Assembly (NCBI RefSeq): GCF_900101265.1
Contig: NZ_FMZS01000005.1
Location: 310,001-374,000 of the forward strand
DNA length: 64,000 bases
DNA from: Massilia sp. PDC64
GTDB taxonomy: Bacteria; Pseudomonadota; Gammaproteobacteria; Burkholderiales; Burkholderiaceae_D
Direction of reading: 5' to 3'
In this document: positions 37,040-45,879 of the stretch, one piece after another
How the letters are laid out: every line of letters begins with the position of its first letter
How positions within the stretch are numbered: position 1 is the first letter of the stretch
The notes under the pieces: model-generated
What the model saw: the letters and a program-made list of their open reading frames with translations, nothing else
Databases searched by the model: none
Told to the model about the DNA's origin: nothing
Translations under genes and position numbers: made by a program

Positions 37040-38248
37040 TCAGGCCCGTGCGGCCTCCCCGCGTATCGCCGCCCACGCCGCGCGCGCCAGCAACACGTCC
37101 GACACCAGCGCCACGCCGAGTGCGCCCGCGCCAATCTCCATCAGCACCCGGTGGTCGCCCCCGGTCGCCGCGAACAGCCAGGAGTAGGCGTAGCCGGCGA
37201 GCGCCTGGAACAGGGCGAAGATCGTCGTCGCCCGGCTCCACGCGGCGCCCTGCGCGGGCACGTCCTGCGGCAAGGTGTGGCGGATGCGGCCGAGGGTCAG
37301 CGGGACGATGCCGGGCGGGTAGGTGCCGATGACGAACGTGGCCGCGAGCAGGCCGCCCAGGTCGTGCACGAGGACCAGCACGGCCGCGGCGACGATCTGC
37401 AGGACGAGTGCGATGCGCGTCGCGGTACCGATCCCGAACCGGTCGCCCAGCATGCCGTACAACATCGGCCCGGCCGTCGCGCCGATGCCGTAGACGACCC
37501 AGAACAGTGCCGCCGTGTGCGTGCCCATGTGCAGGCCGCGGGCCACGTAGTCGACGAGGAATACCATCATCGGCACGAGGCCGAGGGCCTTCAGCGCGTA
37601 CTGCGCATAAATCAGCTTCAGCGCGAAACCGGCGTGCGCGGGCGCGCGGCCGCCGCCTGCCGCGGGCGTGGCGGCAGCGGCTTGCGGCCACCAGCGCCAG
37701 CTGGCGACGGTAAGCAGCAACGACAGTACGCCGAGCCCGACCCACGTGGCGGCGAGCCCCTCGTTCAGCAGCAGGGGCACGACCGTGCCCGAGGCCGCGA
37801 TGCCAAGCCCGAGACCCAGGAAGATGGCGCCGCTGGCCACGCCGCGGCGTTCCGGCGGCACATGCGGCAGGATACTCAGCGCGGCCAGCACCATGATGAT
37901 GCCGCCGGAGAGTCCCGACAGGAAGCGCCAGCCGAAGAACCAGGCGACGGACAGGGGCAGGGCGCACGCGAAGAACGCGAGCGAGGCGAGCGCCATCATC
38001 AGTTGCAGGGTGCGCCGGCTGCCCAGGCGCGCGGCGAGAGGCCGGCCCGCCAGCGCGCCGGCCAGGTAGCCGACCAGGTTGGCGGCGCCGAGGAATACGA
38101 CGTCCTGCGCGGCGAACCAGTGCGCCTCGATCAGCGGCGGGATCAGGGGCGTGTAGGCGAAACGGGCGAGGCCGATGCCGACGAGGCTCGCGCACAGTCC
38201 GGCGAGGATGGCGCGCGTGGCGGCGGCGCGGTCGAGAGGGGTGTCCAT
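37040..38248 (-). CDS. MFS transporter, YbfB/YjiJ-like
   Basis: This 402-residue transporter has about 12 hydrophobic helices. It begins MDTPLDRAAATRAILAG and carries GIGLARFAYTPLIPPLI and LVGYLAGALAGRPLAARLGSRR, the loop 2-3 MFS signature. These features match the YbfB/YjiJ group of uncharacterised efflux-like carriers. AAGGATCCACC precedes the ATG at 38248. It is divergent from a TetR repressor across a short region carrying two operator-like palindromes, so it is probably a TetR-controlled exporter. The substrate is unknown. Confidence 0.9.
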   Translation of the reverse strand: MDTPLDRAAATRAILAGLCASLVGIGLARFAYTPLIPPLIEAHWFAAQDVVFLGAANLVGYLAGALAGRPLAARLGSRRTLQLMMALASLAFFACALPLSVAWFFGWRFLSGLSGGIIMVLAALSILPHVPPERRGVASGAIFLGLGLGIAASGTVVPLLLNEGLAATWVGLGVLSLLLTVASWRWWPQAAAATPAAGGGRAPAHAGFALKLIYAQYALKALGLVPMMVFLVDYVARGLHMGTHTAALFWVVYGIGATAGPMLYGMLGDRFGIGTATRIALVLQIVAAAVLVLVHDLGGLLAATFVIGTYPPGIVPLTLGRIRHTLPQDVPAQGAAWSRATTIFALFQALAGYAYSWLFAATGGDHRVLMEIGAGALGVALVSDVLLARAAWAAIRGEAARA

Positions 38249-38273
38249 GGTGGATCCTTGTTGTTGGCTCATG

Positions 38274-38309
38274 TTTGACAGGTTAGTCAAACTTGACAGG
38301 GCTGTCAAG
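38274..38309. promoter_or_regulatory. two abutting 18-base palindromes (TetR operators)
   Basis: TTTGAC-N6-GTCAAA (38274-38291) is followed at once by CTTGACAG-GG-CTGTCAAG (38292-38309). Both share TTGAC/GTCAA half-sites. They occupy the divergent MFS/TetR promoter region, and the second covers the -35 box of the TetR promoter. These are probably the binding sites of the TetR protein at 38329. Confidence 0.75.
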
Positions 38310-38321
38310 GATGGCGATAAT
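38293..38321 (+). promoter_or_regulatory. sigma70-type promoter of the tetR gene, predicts leaderless mRNA
   Basis: TTGACA (38293-38298), a 17-base spacer and GATAAT (38316-38321) form a near-consensus promoter. Transcription would begin about seven bases on, at the ATG at 38329, giving an mRNA without a 5' leader. No ribosome site precedes that ATG. Confidence 0.65.
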
Positions 38322-38328
38322 CCGGTCC

Positions 38329-38916
38329 ATGGCAGGCACAAAACAATTCGATGAAGACGAGGTGCTCGACCGCGCGATGCTGCTGTTCTGGCGGCGCGGT
38401 TTCGGCGCCACGTCCATGCAGGACATCGCCCAGGCGACCGGTGTCCTGCGCGGTTCGCTGTACCACGCGTACGGCGACAAGCAGGCGTTGTTCCTGCGCG
38501 TGTTCGGGCGTTACCGGACATGGTTCCTCGCGAGCCTGCGCGCGGCGCTGGACGCGCCCACGGCCGAGGAAGCGCTGCGGCGCTACCTGCGCTTCGCGAT
38601 CGAGACAATCACGGCGGTCGACGACGACGAGGTGACGCGCGGCTGCCTGACGACGAAGACGGCGACGGACGAGACGGCGATGGACGATGCGATCCGGGCC
38701 GCGTTGCGCGGCCTGCTGGACGACGTGCAGCAGGCTCTGACGGACCGCCTGGCGCAGCCCGACGCCGCGGGCCGGCTCGCGCTGCCGCCCGCCGCGGCCG
38801 CGCGCTTCATCACGACGACGACGCGCGGCATGGTCGTGCTGGAGCGCGTGTACCGCGACGTCGCGCAACTGGAAGCCGTCGCGGACGATCTGCTGCGGCT
38901 GATGTTCCCGCGCTAG
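38329..38916 (+). CDS. TetR-family repressor
   Basis: This encodes 195 residues with the N-terminal TetR helix-turn-helix (FGATSMQDIAQATGVLRGSLYHAYGDKQALF) and a helical ligand domain (about 75-195). In-frame starts exist at 38293 (TTG), 38311 and 38329. I choose 38329 because the promoter at 38293-38321 would place the transcript start there. The gene faces the MFS exporter and likely represses both genes through the tandem palindromes. Confidence 0.85.
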   Translation: MAGTKQFDEDEVLDRAMLLFWRRGFGATSMQDIAQATGVLRGSLYHAYGDKQALFLRVFGRYRTWFLASLRAALDAPTAEEALRRYLRFAIETITAVDDDEVTRGCLTTKTATDETAMDDAIRAALRGLLDDVQQALTDRLAQPDAAGRLALPPAAAARFITTTTRGMVVLERVYRDVAQLEAVADDLLRLMFPR

Positions 38917-39504
38917 TCAGCTGAGGTCGTGCAGGTCCTTGCCGAGGGCCGGCCCCAGCGTGAATTCGCTGAACGCCACTTCCAGCCCGGCGCGCTGCGG
39001 CGTGCAGCACATCGGTCCCACGAGATAGCGCGGCGCGGCCGGGAAGGGCGCCAGGCGCAGCATCGGCCACGTGACGCCATCGGCCGAGTATTGGACGCGG
39101 ACGACGCCGGCGCCGACCGTCACGCGCAGCCAGAAACCGTCATCGAACGGCGGGGCCGGTGCGACGGCCCAGTCGGACACCCCGTTCGTCAGCACGGTGC
39201 TGAGCAGCGGCTGGCCGTCCGAGAACTCGACCCCCACCTTGATCCATTGCGTCTCGTCGATGCGGACCATGAGGCCCGCCTGGTCGTACAGCGCCGCGAA
39301 TGCCGCGCGCACGCGTACCTGCGCCGTGAACCCGTCGGCGGCGGGCGCGCCGAAGAAGTGGCCGTTGTCGCGGATGAAGCCATAGCTCGTGATCCGCCAG
39401 AAATCCGTGTTCTCTCCCGTGACGACGGAGAGCGTGCCACCGTCGATGCGGTGCACGGGCGGTTCGTTGTGCCAGGCGCAGTGGGCAAAGGGTGTGGTAT
39501 CCAT
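38917..39504 (-). CDS. DUF1349-type (concanavalin-like) protein
   Basis: This 195-residue cytoplasmic protein (no signal peptide) resembles the DUF1349 family: TDFWRITSYGFIRDNGHFFG, LMVRIDETQWIKVGVEF, and a C-terminal FSEFTLGPALG. The fold is predicted to be a lectin-like beta sandwich; the function is unknown. It lies 22 bases downstream of the sensor-kinase gene on the same strand, so the two are probably cotranscribed. It ends at the stop codon of the convergent TetR gene. Confidence 0.8.
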   Translation of the reverse strand: MDTTPFAHCAWHNEPPVHRIDGGTLSVVTGENTDFWRITSYGFIRDNGHFFGAPAADGFTAQVRVRAAFAALYDQAGLMVRIDETQWIKVGVEFSDGQPLLSTVLTNGVSDWAVAPAPPFDDGFWLRVTVGAGVVRVQYSADGVTWPMLRLAPFPAAPRYLVGPMCCTPQRAGLEVAFSEFTLGPALGKDLHDLS

Positions 39505-39526
39505 GTCGTTATCCTTGGGTGGGTGG

Positions 39527-42478
39527 TCAGGCGTACGCGATCGGTGCCGGCACGCGCAGCGTCCACGTCGTGCCGTCGCCGGGCGCCGTCCGGACCGTCA
39601 GCGTCGCGCCCAGCGTACGGGCGCGCTCGCGCATCCCGGGGATGCCCCAGTGACCGGTACGGCCATGGTCGGCTTCGACGTCGTCCGGCAGGCCGACACC
39701 GTCGTCGGCGACCGTCACGACCAGGGCCGACGGGGCGTACTGCAGCGTGACGTCGACCTGGCGTGCCCGTGCGTGCCTGAACGCGTTCCATAACGCTTCG
39801 CGGCCGATGGCGAAGGCTTCGTCGGCCGCGGATTCGCACAGGCTGCGCGCCCGCCCGTCCTCGTCCAGGCGGAAGGCGATCCCGCCATCGCGCGCGAGCG
39901 GTTCGGCGAAACGGCGCAGCGCGCCGGCCAGGTCGGCATCGGGCACGGCGGTCGAACGCAGGCCGGCCACGCGGTCGCGGCCCTCGGCCACCACGCCGTT
40001 GGCACGTGCCAGGGCCGCTTCCAGCGGGGCGCGCGCCTCCGCCGTCAGGCGGCTGGCCGTGCTCCAGAACACCAGCATCAATCCCTGGATCGACTGCAGC
40101 AGCGTGTCGTGCAGTTCGCGCGCGATGCGTTCGCGTTCCGCGACCCGTTCGTTCATGCGGAGTGCCAGCCGGCGCGCGGTCCGGCGCATCCAGAACAGCT
40201 GCAGCCGCCACGCGACGCACACCGCCGCCACGACGCACAGGACGCGGAACCAGGTCATCTGCGTCAGGCGCGGCGCGATGTCGAACGCGAAGCTCGCGCC
40301 GGTTGTGTTCCACACGCCGTCGTCGTTCGACGCGAGCACCTGGAAGCGGTAGCGGCCCGGCCCGAGATTGGTGTAATGGGCGGAACGTTCGCCCCCTTCG
40401 CGCCAGTCGTGGTCGACGCCGTCGAGCCGGTAGCGAAAGGCCACGCGTCCGGGTTCGCGGTAGGTCAGCGCGCTGAATTCGATGTCCAGTGCCTCCGTCC
40501 CCGCGGGCAGGCGCATCCCGTCGCGCGCGTCGAATGCGGTCGTGCCGGACTTCAGGCCCGTGACGACGACGGGCGGCACCAGTGTATTGCGCGGCAGCGC
40601 GGCCGGGTCGAATCCGTAGACGCCGCCGACCGTCGTGAACCACAGCGTGCCGTCGTCGCTGCGCACGGCGGAAGGCACCGGGACGGGGGGCCCCGCGGTG
40701 CCGCGCAGGCCGTCGCGGTAATCGATCCGGCCGTAGCCGACCGGGTAGCCGGGTTCGCGCAGCGCCCGTTGCAGTTCCGCCGGGGCGATGCTGGAAATGC
40801 CGCCGGCGCCGTTGAGCCACAGCGTGCCGTCCCGCGCGAACACCATGCCCGTGATGCCCGTGAACGGTTCGCCGTTGCGCCCCGTGACGGGTGTGAAGCG
40901 CGTGCCGTCGAAGTGCGCGATGCCGTTTTCCCCGCCCACCCACGCGCCGTCGTCCGCGGGCAGGATCTGGATGACGGTACCGACGGCGAGACCGTCCGCG
41001 CGGCCGTAGTGCCTGACCTTGCCGCCCTCCAGGACGGCCAGGTCGTCGCCGACGGACCCGAACCACACGCGCCCGCGCCGGTCCGCGGCGACGGTCGCCG
41101 CCGCGTACGCCGCCAGTTCCGTGCTGCCGCCGCCGCCGACCAGCCGCCCGTCGCGCCAGGCGGCGACGCCGCGCCGTCCCAGCGCCAGCCAGAGCGTGCC
41201 GGCGCTGTCCTGCGCCATCGCGTAGAAGGTCGCCGGCCCCTCGATGCCCGGATGCAGGCGGCGCCAGCGCGACCCGTCCGCGGGCACCGACCACAGGCCG
41301 TTGAAGCCGCCCGCCCACACGTCGCCGGCGGGACCCCGGTGCAGCGCGGTGATCGTGTCGTTGATGCCGGTGCGCGCGGGACTGTTGTCGCGCGCGGCGC
41401 CGCCCGGGCCGGGCAGGAAGGCGCGGCCCGCCCACACGCCGGCACCCGCGCCGCCCGCGAGCGGCAGTGCATCCGACATGGCATCGCCGGACAGCGCCTC
41501 CGCCCGCACGCGCGGCGCGTGGAAACGGTCCAGGCCACTCTCGGTCCCGATCCAGACGTTCCGTTCGCGGTCTTCGAACACGGCTTGCACCTTGCGTCCG
41601 GACAGCCCGTGCTCGGCCCACATGCGGTGGATGCGCGCCGGGCCGCCCGCGCCGGTGCCGCGCAGGATGCCGGCGCCGTCCGCCACCCAGGCGTAGCCGT
41701 CGCGGTCGAACGCGTACAGCGTGGCGCCGCGCGGAAAATCCAGGGGCGCCGCGCGGCCGCGCGTCGGGCCGCGCAGCATGACCATGCGGGGGCGCGCTTC
41801 GTCCGTCGCCCAGATGCTGCCGTCCGGGTGGCGCACGAGCGGCAGGAAGGTCGACAGGGAAGCCCGGCGCTCGAACCGGGTGCCGCCCTTCGGCAGCGCG
41901 AAGACGCCGGCGGCGCCCGCGGCCCACAGCATGCCGTCGTCGTCGACCAGCATGGAAACGAACGCACTGTCGGGCACCCCGAGCGCCGGGTCGCAGGGCC
42001 GCCAGCGCCCGTCGGGGCCGAGGACGAGCAGGCCGCGGCCGGTGGCGAGCCACAGCCGGCCCGTGGCGTCGCGCGCGGCGGAGAAGACGGTGCCCGCCGG
42101 TCCGCCGTCCTTGCCGGGCGGGTAGTGGCGCATCCGGCCGTCCGCCATCAGGCTCACGCCGCCATACCTGTAGCCGACCCACATCACGCCGTCGGGCAGC
42201 ACGCCGACGCCGGCCACGTTCGACGACAGCGGCGCCTGTGCACCCGCGGCGCGCAGGAAGTGCACGCCGTCGAACCGGTACAGGCCCGACGCGCTGCCGA
42301 TCCAGATCCAGCCGTCGGGCGTCTGCGCGATGCCGCCGATGTTGGACGGCGCGCCTTCGCGGGCCGTCCAGCTGGCGTGCGGCAGCTCGATCACGGGCGC
42401 CTTGTCCAGCGGCGCCGCGCGGACGGTGAGGATGCAGGCAGCGGCGAGTGCCGCCGCCGGTCGAAGGATGAACGTCAT
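39527..42478 (-). CDS. large Y_Y_Y-type sensor histidine kinase
   Basis: This encodes 983 residues. After a signal peptide (about 1-20), a beta-propeller of repeats like DGWIWIGSASGLYRFDG spans about 30-640. A Y_Y_Y domain follows (FRYRLDGVDHDWREGG; NLGPGRYRFQVLASNDDGVW), then a membrane helix (about 725-745). The HisKA_3 helix has ERERIARELHDTLLQSIQG, and the HATPase domain has DDGVGLPDD. The ATG at 42478 lies where the predicted promoter would start the transcript. No response regulator is adjacent, so its partner must be elsewhere. Related sensors detect extracellular carbohydrates or other ligands. Confidence 0.9.
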   Translation of the reverse strand: MTFILRPAAALAAACILTVRAAPLDKAPVIELPHASWTAREGAPSNIGGIAQTPDGWIWIGSASGLYRFDGVHFLRAAGAQAPLSSNVAGVGVLPDGVMWVGYRYGGVSLMADGRMRHYPPGKDGGPAGTVFSAARDATGRLWLATGRGLLVLGPDGRWRPCDPALGVPDSAFVSMLVDDDGMLWAAGAAGVFALPKGGTRFERRASLSTFLPLVRHPDGSIWATDEARPRMVMLRGPTRGRAAPLDFPRGATLYAFDRDGYAWVADGAGILRGTGAGGPARIHRMWAEHGLSGRKVQAVFEDRERNVWIGTESGLDRFHAPRVRAEALSGDAMSDALPLAGGAGAGVWAGRAFLPGPGGAARDNSPARTGINDTITALHRGPAGDVWAGGFNGLWSVPADGSRWRRLHPGIEGPATFYAMAQDSAGTLWLALGRRGVAAWRDGRLVGGGGSTELAAYAAATVAADRRGRVWFGSVGDDLAVLEGGKVRHYGRADGLAVGTVIQILPADDGAWVGGENGIAHFDGTRFTPVTGRNGEPFTGITGMVFARDGTLWLNGAGGISSIAPAELQRALREPGYPVGYGRIDYRDGLRGTAGPPVPVPSAVRSDDGTLWFTTVGGVYGFDPAALPRNTLVPPVVVTGLKSGTTAFDARDGMRLPAGTEALDIEFSALTYREPGRVAFRYRLDGVDHDWREGGERSAHYTNLGPGRYRFQVLASNDDGVWNTTGASFAFDIAPRLTQMTWFRVLCVVAAVCVAWRLQLFWMRRTARRLALRMNERVAERERIARELHDTLLQSIQGLMLVFWSTASRLTAEARAPLEAALARANGVVAEGRDRVAGLRSTAVPDADLAGALRRFAEPLARDGGIAFRLDEDGRARSLCESAADEAFAIGREALWNAFRHARARQVDVTLQYAPSALVVTVADDGVGLPDDVEADHGRTGHWGIPGMRERARTLGATLTVRTAPGDGTTWTLRVPAPIAYA

Positions 42479-42485
42479 TCCCGAC

Positions 42486-42515
42486 AGTATAAAAGCTGTC
42501 ACTTCGGAATGACAA
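42486..42515 (-). promoter_or_regulatory. promoter of the sensor kinase gene, predicts leaderless mRNA
   Basis: On the minus strand TTGTCA (42515-42510), 18 bases, then TATACT (42491-42486) resemble a sigma70 promoter. The start point would fall at or next to the ATG at 42478, again with no room for a ribosome site. A GTG at 42502 in the same frame lies inside the promoter. Confidence 0.45.
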
Positions 42516-42576
42516 CTCGCCGTCGATGTCGTTTCCGTTCAATACCGCGCCGCGCACCCGTTCGAGAATGCCAGTC

Positions 42577-43995
42577 ATGAAAACGACCACGCCCCCCACC
42601 TGCCCATTCCACGCCGGTGCCGCGAGCAGCGCGCCGGCCTCCCATCCACCCGGCACCTGGCCTCCGGGACCGCCATCCGGCCTGACGGGCTGGCGCTTCC
42701 TGCGTGCGATGTCGCGCGACCTGCTCGGCGCCTTGTCCGGCTGGCGCGACGCGTACGGCGGCATGGTGCACCTGCGGATCTGGCCCGAACACCAGATCGT
42801 CGTCACCGACCCCGAACGGGTGCGCGAACTGCTCGTCGAGCATCACGACGCGCTGGTGCGCTGGGAGCGCGCCGTCGAGGTGTTCGCGCAGGTGCATGGC
42901 CACAGCGCCCTCACGTCGGAGGGCGCCGCGTGGCGCACGAAGCGGCACGCGCTGCAGCCCGCGTTCACGCCGAAGGCCGTGCAGGCCTTCCTGCCCGCCA
43001 TGGCCGCCGCCGCCGACGCGGCCTACGCCAGGTGGCCGCAGGCCGATGCCGCGTGGCCGATCGAGAGCGCGTTCACCTCGCTGGGCATGGACGTGATCAT
43101 GCGCATGACGTTTTCCAGCGGGGCGACGGCCGACACGCGCGACGCCGAATGGGCCGTGCACCAGCTGAGCGTCGCGGGGGCTGCGGAGATGTACTGGCCC
43201 AGGAGCTGGCCCGACTGGATGCCATGGAAGGCGAAGAAACGCCGCGCGCTCGCGACGCTCGACCGGCTGATCGACGGCCACGTGCGGGCACGCATGGAGA
43301 TGCCGCAGGCCGAATGGCCGCAGGACCTGCTGACGCGCCTGCTGGCGCTGCACGTCGCCGATCCCGCCACGTGGCCCCTGAAGGCGGTGCGCGACGAATG
43401 CATGTCGACGTTCCTCGCGGGCCACGAGACGACGGCCGCGACCCTGACGTGGTGGTCGTGGTGCATGGCATCGAATCCGTCCGCGCAGGCGGCCGCGCGC
43501 GCGGAGGTCGACGCCGTGCTGCAGGGGAGAAGCCCTGCGGCCGCCGACCTGCCCGCGCTGGACTACCTGGGCCGCACGTTGCAGGAGACCCTGCGCCTGT
43601 ATCCCGCCGCGCCCGTGCTCATCACGCGCCGGGCGGTGCGGCCGATCACGCTGGGCGGCTGGCAGCTGCCCGCACGGACGATGTTCGGCATACCCGTGCA
43701 CCTGATGCACCACGACGCGCGCTGGTTCCCGGAACCGGACGCGTTCCGCCCCGACCGGTTCGCGTCCGGCGCGCCGCCGATTCCGCGCGGCGCCTTCATG
43801 CCGTTCGGGACGGGGCCGCGCGTGTGCCTCGGCCAGCATCTCGCGCTGGCGGAAATGACCCTGCTGGCCGCGATGTTCCTGCAGCGATACAGGGTCGACG
43901 TGCCGGCCGGGATGGCGCCGCCGAAGCCGCTCTTCAACATCACGCTGAGGCCGGAAACGCCGCTGACGCTGCGGCTGACCGCGCGCCCCCGATGA
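42577..43995 (+). CDS. cytochrome P450
   Basis: This 472-residue P450 contains every core motif: I-helix AGHETTA (281-287), K-helix Glu337-x-x-Arg340 (ETLR), and the heme loop FMPFGTGPRVCLGQ with ligand Cys417. It begins with a CPFHAG segment and has no membrane anchor. I use the ATG at 42577; ATGs at 42526 and 42568 are in frame and cannot be excluded because none has a clear ribosome site. The gene overlaps the following membrane-protein gene by four bases (ATGA). It is divergent from the sensor kinase. The substrate is unknown; similarity is to broad bacterial fatty-acid or terpenoid hydroxylases. Confidence 0.92.
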   Translation: MKTTTPPTCPFHAGAASSAPASHPPGTWPPGPPSGLTGWRFLRAMSRDLLGALSGWRDAYGGMVHLRIWPEHQIVVTDPERVRELLVEHHDALVRWERAVEVFAQVHGHSALTSEGAAWRTKRHALQPAFTPKAVQAFLPAMAAAADAAYARWPQADAAWPIESAFTSLGMDVIMRMTFSSGATADTRDAEWAVHQLSVAGAAEMYWPRSWPDWMPWKAKKRRALATLDRLIDGHVRARMEMPQAEWPQDLLTRLLALHVADPATWPLKAVRDECMSTFLAGHETTAATLTWWSWCMASNPSAQAAARAEVDAVLQGRSPAAADLPALDYLGRTLQETLRLYPAAPVLITRRAVRPITLGGWQLPARTMFGIPVHLMHHDARWFPEPDAFRPDRFASGAPPIPRGAFMPFGTGPRVCLGQHLALAEMTLLAAMFLQRYRVDVPAGMAPPKPLFNITLRPETPLTLRLTARPR

Positions 43996-44582
43996 TCGCG
44001 CCGCGTCGCGTGCACCGGACCGCGGGCGCCGTGCTCGCGGTCTTCCTGGCACTGCACGTGGCCAATCACCTGGCGGCGCTGGCCGGCGTCGACGCGCACA
44101 TCCGCTTCATGGACGCTGCGCGGCACGTGGTCCGGCAGCCCATCATGGAAGCGGTCCTGCTGCTGGGCGTCGTGCTGCAGGCGGCGAGCGGCCTGCGCAT
44201 GCTGTGGGCGGGACGGCAGCGGCGGCGTGGCGCGCTCGCGTGGCTCCAGGCGGGATCGGGCGCGTACATCGCGCTGTTCCTCGCGATCCACGTGGTGGCC
44301 GTGCTGGCGGGACGGATGAGCGGGCTCGATACAAATTTCTATTTTGCGGCGGCCGGGCTGCACGTGTGGCCGTTCGTGCTGTTCTTCGTGCCTTATTATT
44401 TTCTCGCGGTGGCGGCGCTGTTCGTGCACGTCGGGTGTGCGCTGCGGCGGGGCGGCGCGGTCGTCGCGGCGTTTTCCGCGGTCGGGATCGTCGTTGCGGG
44501 GCTGATCGTGGCGACGCTGATGGGGATGGTGGTGCCCGTCGAGATACCGGCGCGTTATCTCGCGACGTTCGCGGGACCATGA
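43992..44582 (+). CDS. five-helix membrane protein rich in membrane His, coupled to the P450
   Basis: This 196-residue protein has hydrophobic helices at about 11-31, 51-71, 87-107, 124-146 and 156-180. His residues lie inside helices: His22 and His26 in helix 1 (LHVANHL), His100 in helix 3, and His124 and His146 in helix 4. This pattern resembles di-heme cytochrome b subunits of succinate-dehydrogenase type, without being a clear member. A conserved-looking loop reads GLDTNFYFAAAG. Its ATG overlaps the P450 stop, which implies joint production. It could deliver electrons to the P450 from quinol; that is speculation. Confidence 0.75.
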   Translation: MIAPRRVHRTAGAVLAVFLALHVANHLAALAGVDAHIRFMDAARHVVRQPIMEAVLLLGVVLQAASGLRMLWAGRQRRRGALAWLQAGSGAYIALFLAIHVVAVLAGRMSGLDTNFYFAAAGLHVWPFVLFFVPYYFLAVAALFVHVGCALRRGGAVVAAFSAVGIVVAGLIVATLMGMVVPVEIPARYLATFAGP

Positions 44583-44605
44583 AAAACGGGCGCCGGAGCG
44601 CCCGT
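44582..44605 (-). terminator. intrinsic terminator for the minus-strand purine operon
   Basis: ACGGGCGC and GCGCCCGT (44586-44593, 44598-44605) form an 8-pair stem with a 4-base loop. On the minus strand the stem is followed by five T residues. It lies 25 bases past the stop of the M20 gene. Confidence 0.75.
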
Positions 44606-44630
44606 CCGCCATGAAGGCTTGGAGGAAGTC

Positions 44631-45878
44631 TTAATCCAGCAGGTCGAACAGCGTGCGCGCAACGACCTTGGTCGCGCGGCGCAGGTCTTCCAGGTCGATG
44701 TGCTCGTCGGCGCGCTTGGCGTTGCTCTCGCCGACCGTGCGCGGGCCGCAGCCGTACAGCACAGCCGGGACGCCCGCTTCGCCGAACAGGCGCGCGTCCG
44801 TGTACAGCGGCGTGCCGGCCGCGCCGATCTCTTCGCCGAACAGGCTCGTCGCATGGCGCGACAGGGCATCGACCAGCGGACGGTTGCCGTCCAGCGGCTG
44901 CAGCGCATTCGCCAGCAGTATGCGCTTGATCTCGATGGTGATGCCCTGGCTGTCGGCGACGGCATCCTGGATCACCTTGCGGATGGTCGCTTCGACTTCC
45001 GCCGGATTCTCTTCCGGGATCATGCGGCGGTCGAGCTTCAGCACGACCTTGCCCGGCACGACGTTCGTGTTGGTGCCACCTTCGATCAGGCCCACGTTCA
45101 GGTACGGGTGGTTGATGCCCTTGACCTGGCTCTTCACCTTTTTGTATTGCGTGTTCTGGTCGTACAGTGCGACGAGGATGCGGGTCGCGGCCTGCAGCGC
45201 GTCGACGCCCGTTTCCGGCACCGCGGCATGGCCCATCTTGCCGTGGACCGTCACTTCCATCTGCAGGCAACCGTTGTGTGCGGTGACGACCTGGTAGCTG
45301 AAGCCCGCGGCGATCAGCAGGTCGGGCTTGACGAGGCCTTGCTGCAGCAGCCAGCCCGGACCCAGTTCGCCGCCGAATTCCTCGTCATAGGTGAAATACA
45401 GTTCGACGCCGCCTTTCAGCGGGGCGCCCAGCGCTTCCAGGGCGCGCGTCGCGAACGTAAAAGTGGCGAAATCGCATTTGCTGACGGCGGCGGCGCGGCC
45501 GAACAGCTGGCCGTCAACGACTTCGCCGCCGTACGGGTCGTGCGTCCAGCCTTCGCCCGGCGGCACCACGTCGCCGTGTGCATTCAGCGCGACGGTGCGA
45601 CCCGGGCCGTACTTGCGGCGCACGATCAGGTTCGTGATCGTCTCCAGGCCGGCGGCCTTCACGCTCGGTGCGGGGACCGCGTGCTTCTCGGCCTCGAAGC
45701 CGAAGTCTTTCAGCAGGTCGGCCGTGCGCTCGGCGTGCGGCGCGTTGTTGCCCGGCGGAGTGTCCGTCGGCACGCGCACGAGCTCCTGCAGGAAGCGCAC
45801 CTCCTCGTCGAAGTGGGCATCGATCCAGGCGTCGAGGGCCTCGTAGGGGGCGGCGGTTCTATTATCGGTCGTGGTCAT
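44631..45878 (-). CDS. M20-family amidohydrolase/deacetylase (ArgE/DapE-like)
   Basis: This 415-residue zinc hydrolase has the first metal motif in LNAHGDVVPPGEGW and the catalytic Glu pair in YFTYDEEFGGE. A dimerisation domain follows (HGKMGHAAVPETGV), and the last ligand region contains LYGCGPRTVGESNAKRADEHIDLEDL. It follows the UraD-AllC gene by one base, so it is part of the purine operon. Plant ureidoglycolate amidohydrolase is also an M20 enzyme, and this protein might fill that otherwise absent step here. Its sequence is closer to ArgE/DapE than to AllC, so a peptide or acyl-amino-acid substrate remains possible. Confidence 0.85.
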   Translation of the reverse strand: MTTTDNRTAAPYEALDAWIDAHFDEEVRFLQELVRVPTDTPPGNNAPHAERTADLLKDFGFEAEKHAVPAPSVKAAGLETITNLIVRRKYGPGRTVALNAHGDVVPPGEGWTHDPYGGEVVDGQLFGRAAAVSKCDFATFTFATRALEALGAPLKGGVELYFTYDEEFGGELGPGWLLQQGLVKPDLLIAAGFSYQVVTAHNGCLQMEVTVHGKMGHAAVPETGVDALQAATRILVALYDQNTQYKKVKSQVKGINHPYLNVGLIEGGTNTNVVPGKVVLKLDRRMIPEENPAEVEATIRKVIQDAVADSQGITIEIKRILLANALQPLDGNRPLVDALSRHATSLFGEEIGAAGTPLYTDARLFGEAGVPAVLYGCGPRTVGESNAKRADEHIDLEDLRRATKVVARTLFDLLD

Positions 45879-45879
45879 G

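Noticed and set aside
42502-42502. GTG start for the sensor kinase
   Set aside because: It lies inside the predicted promoter and before the signal peptide; the ATG at 42478 starts directly at a normal signal sequence.
39189-42806. A 1205-codon frame on the minus strand
   Set aside because: It is out of phase with the sensor kinase, which carries all expected motifs in the other frame.
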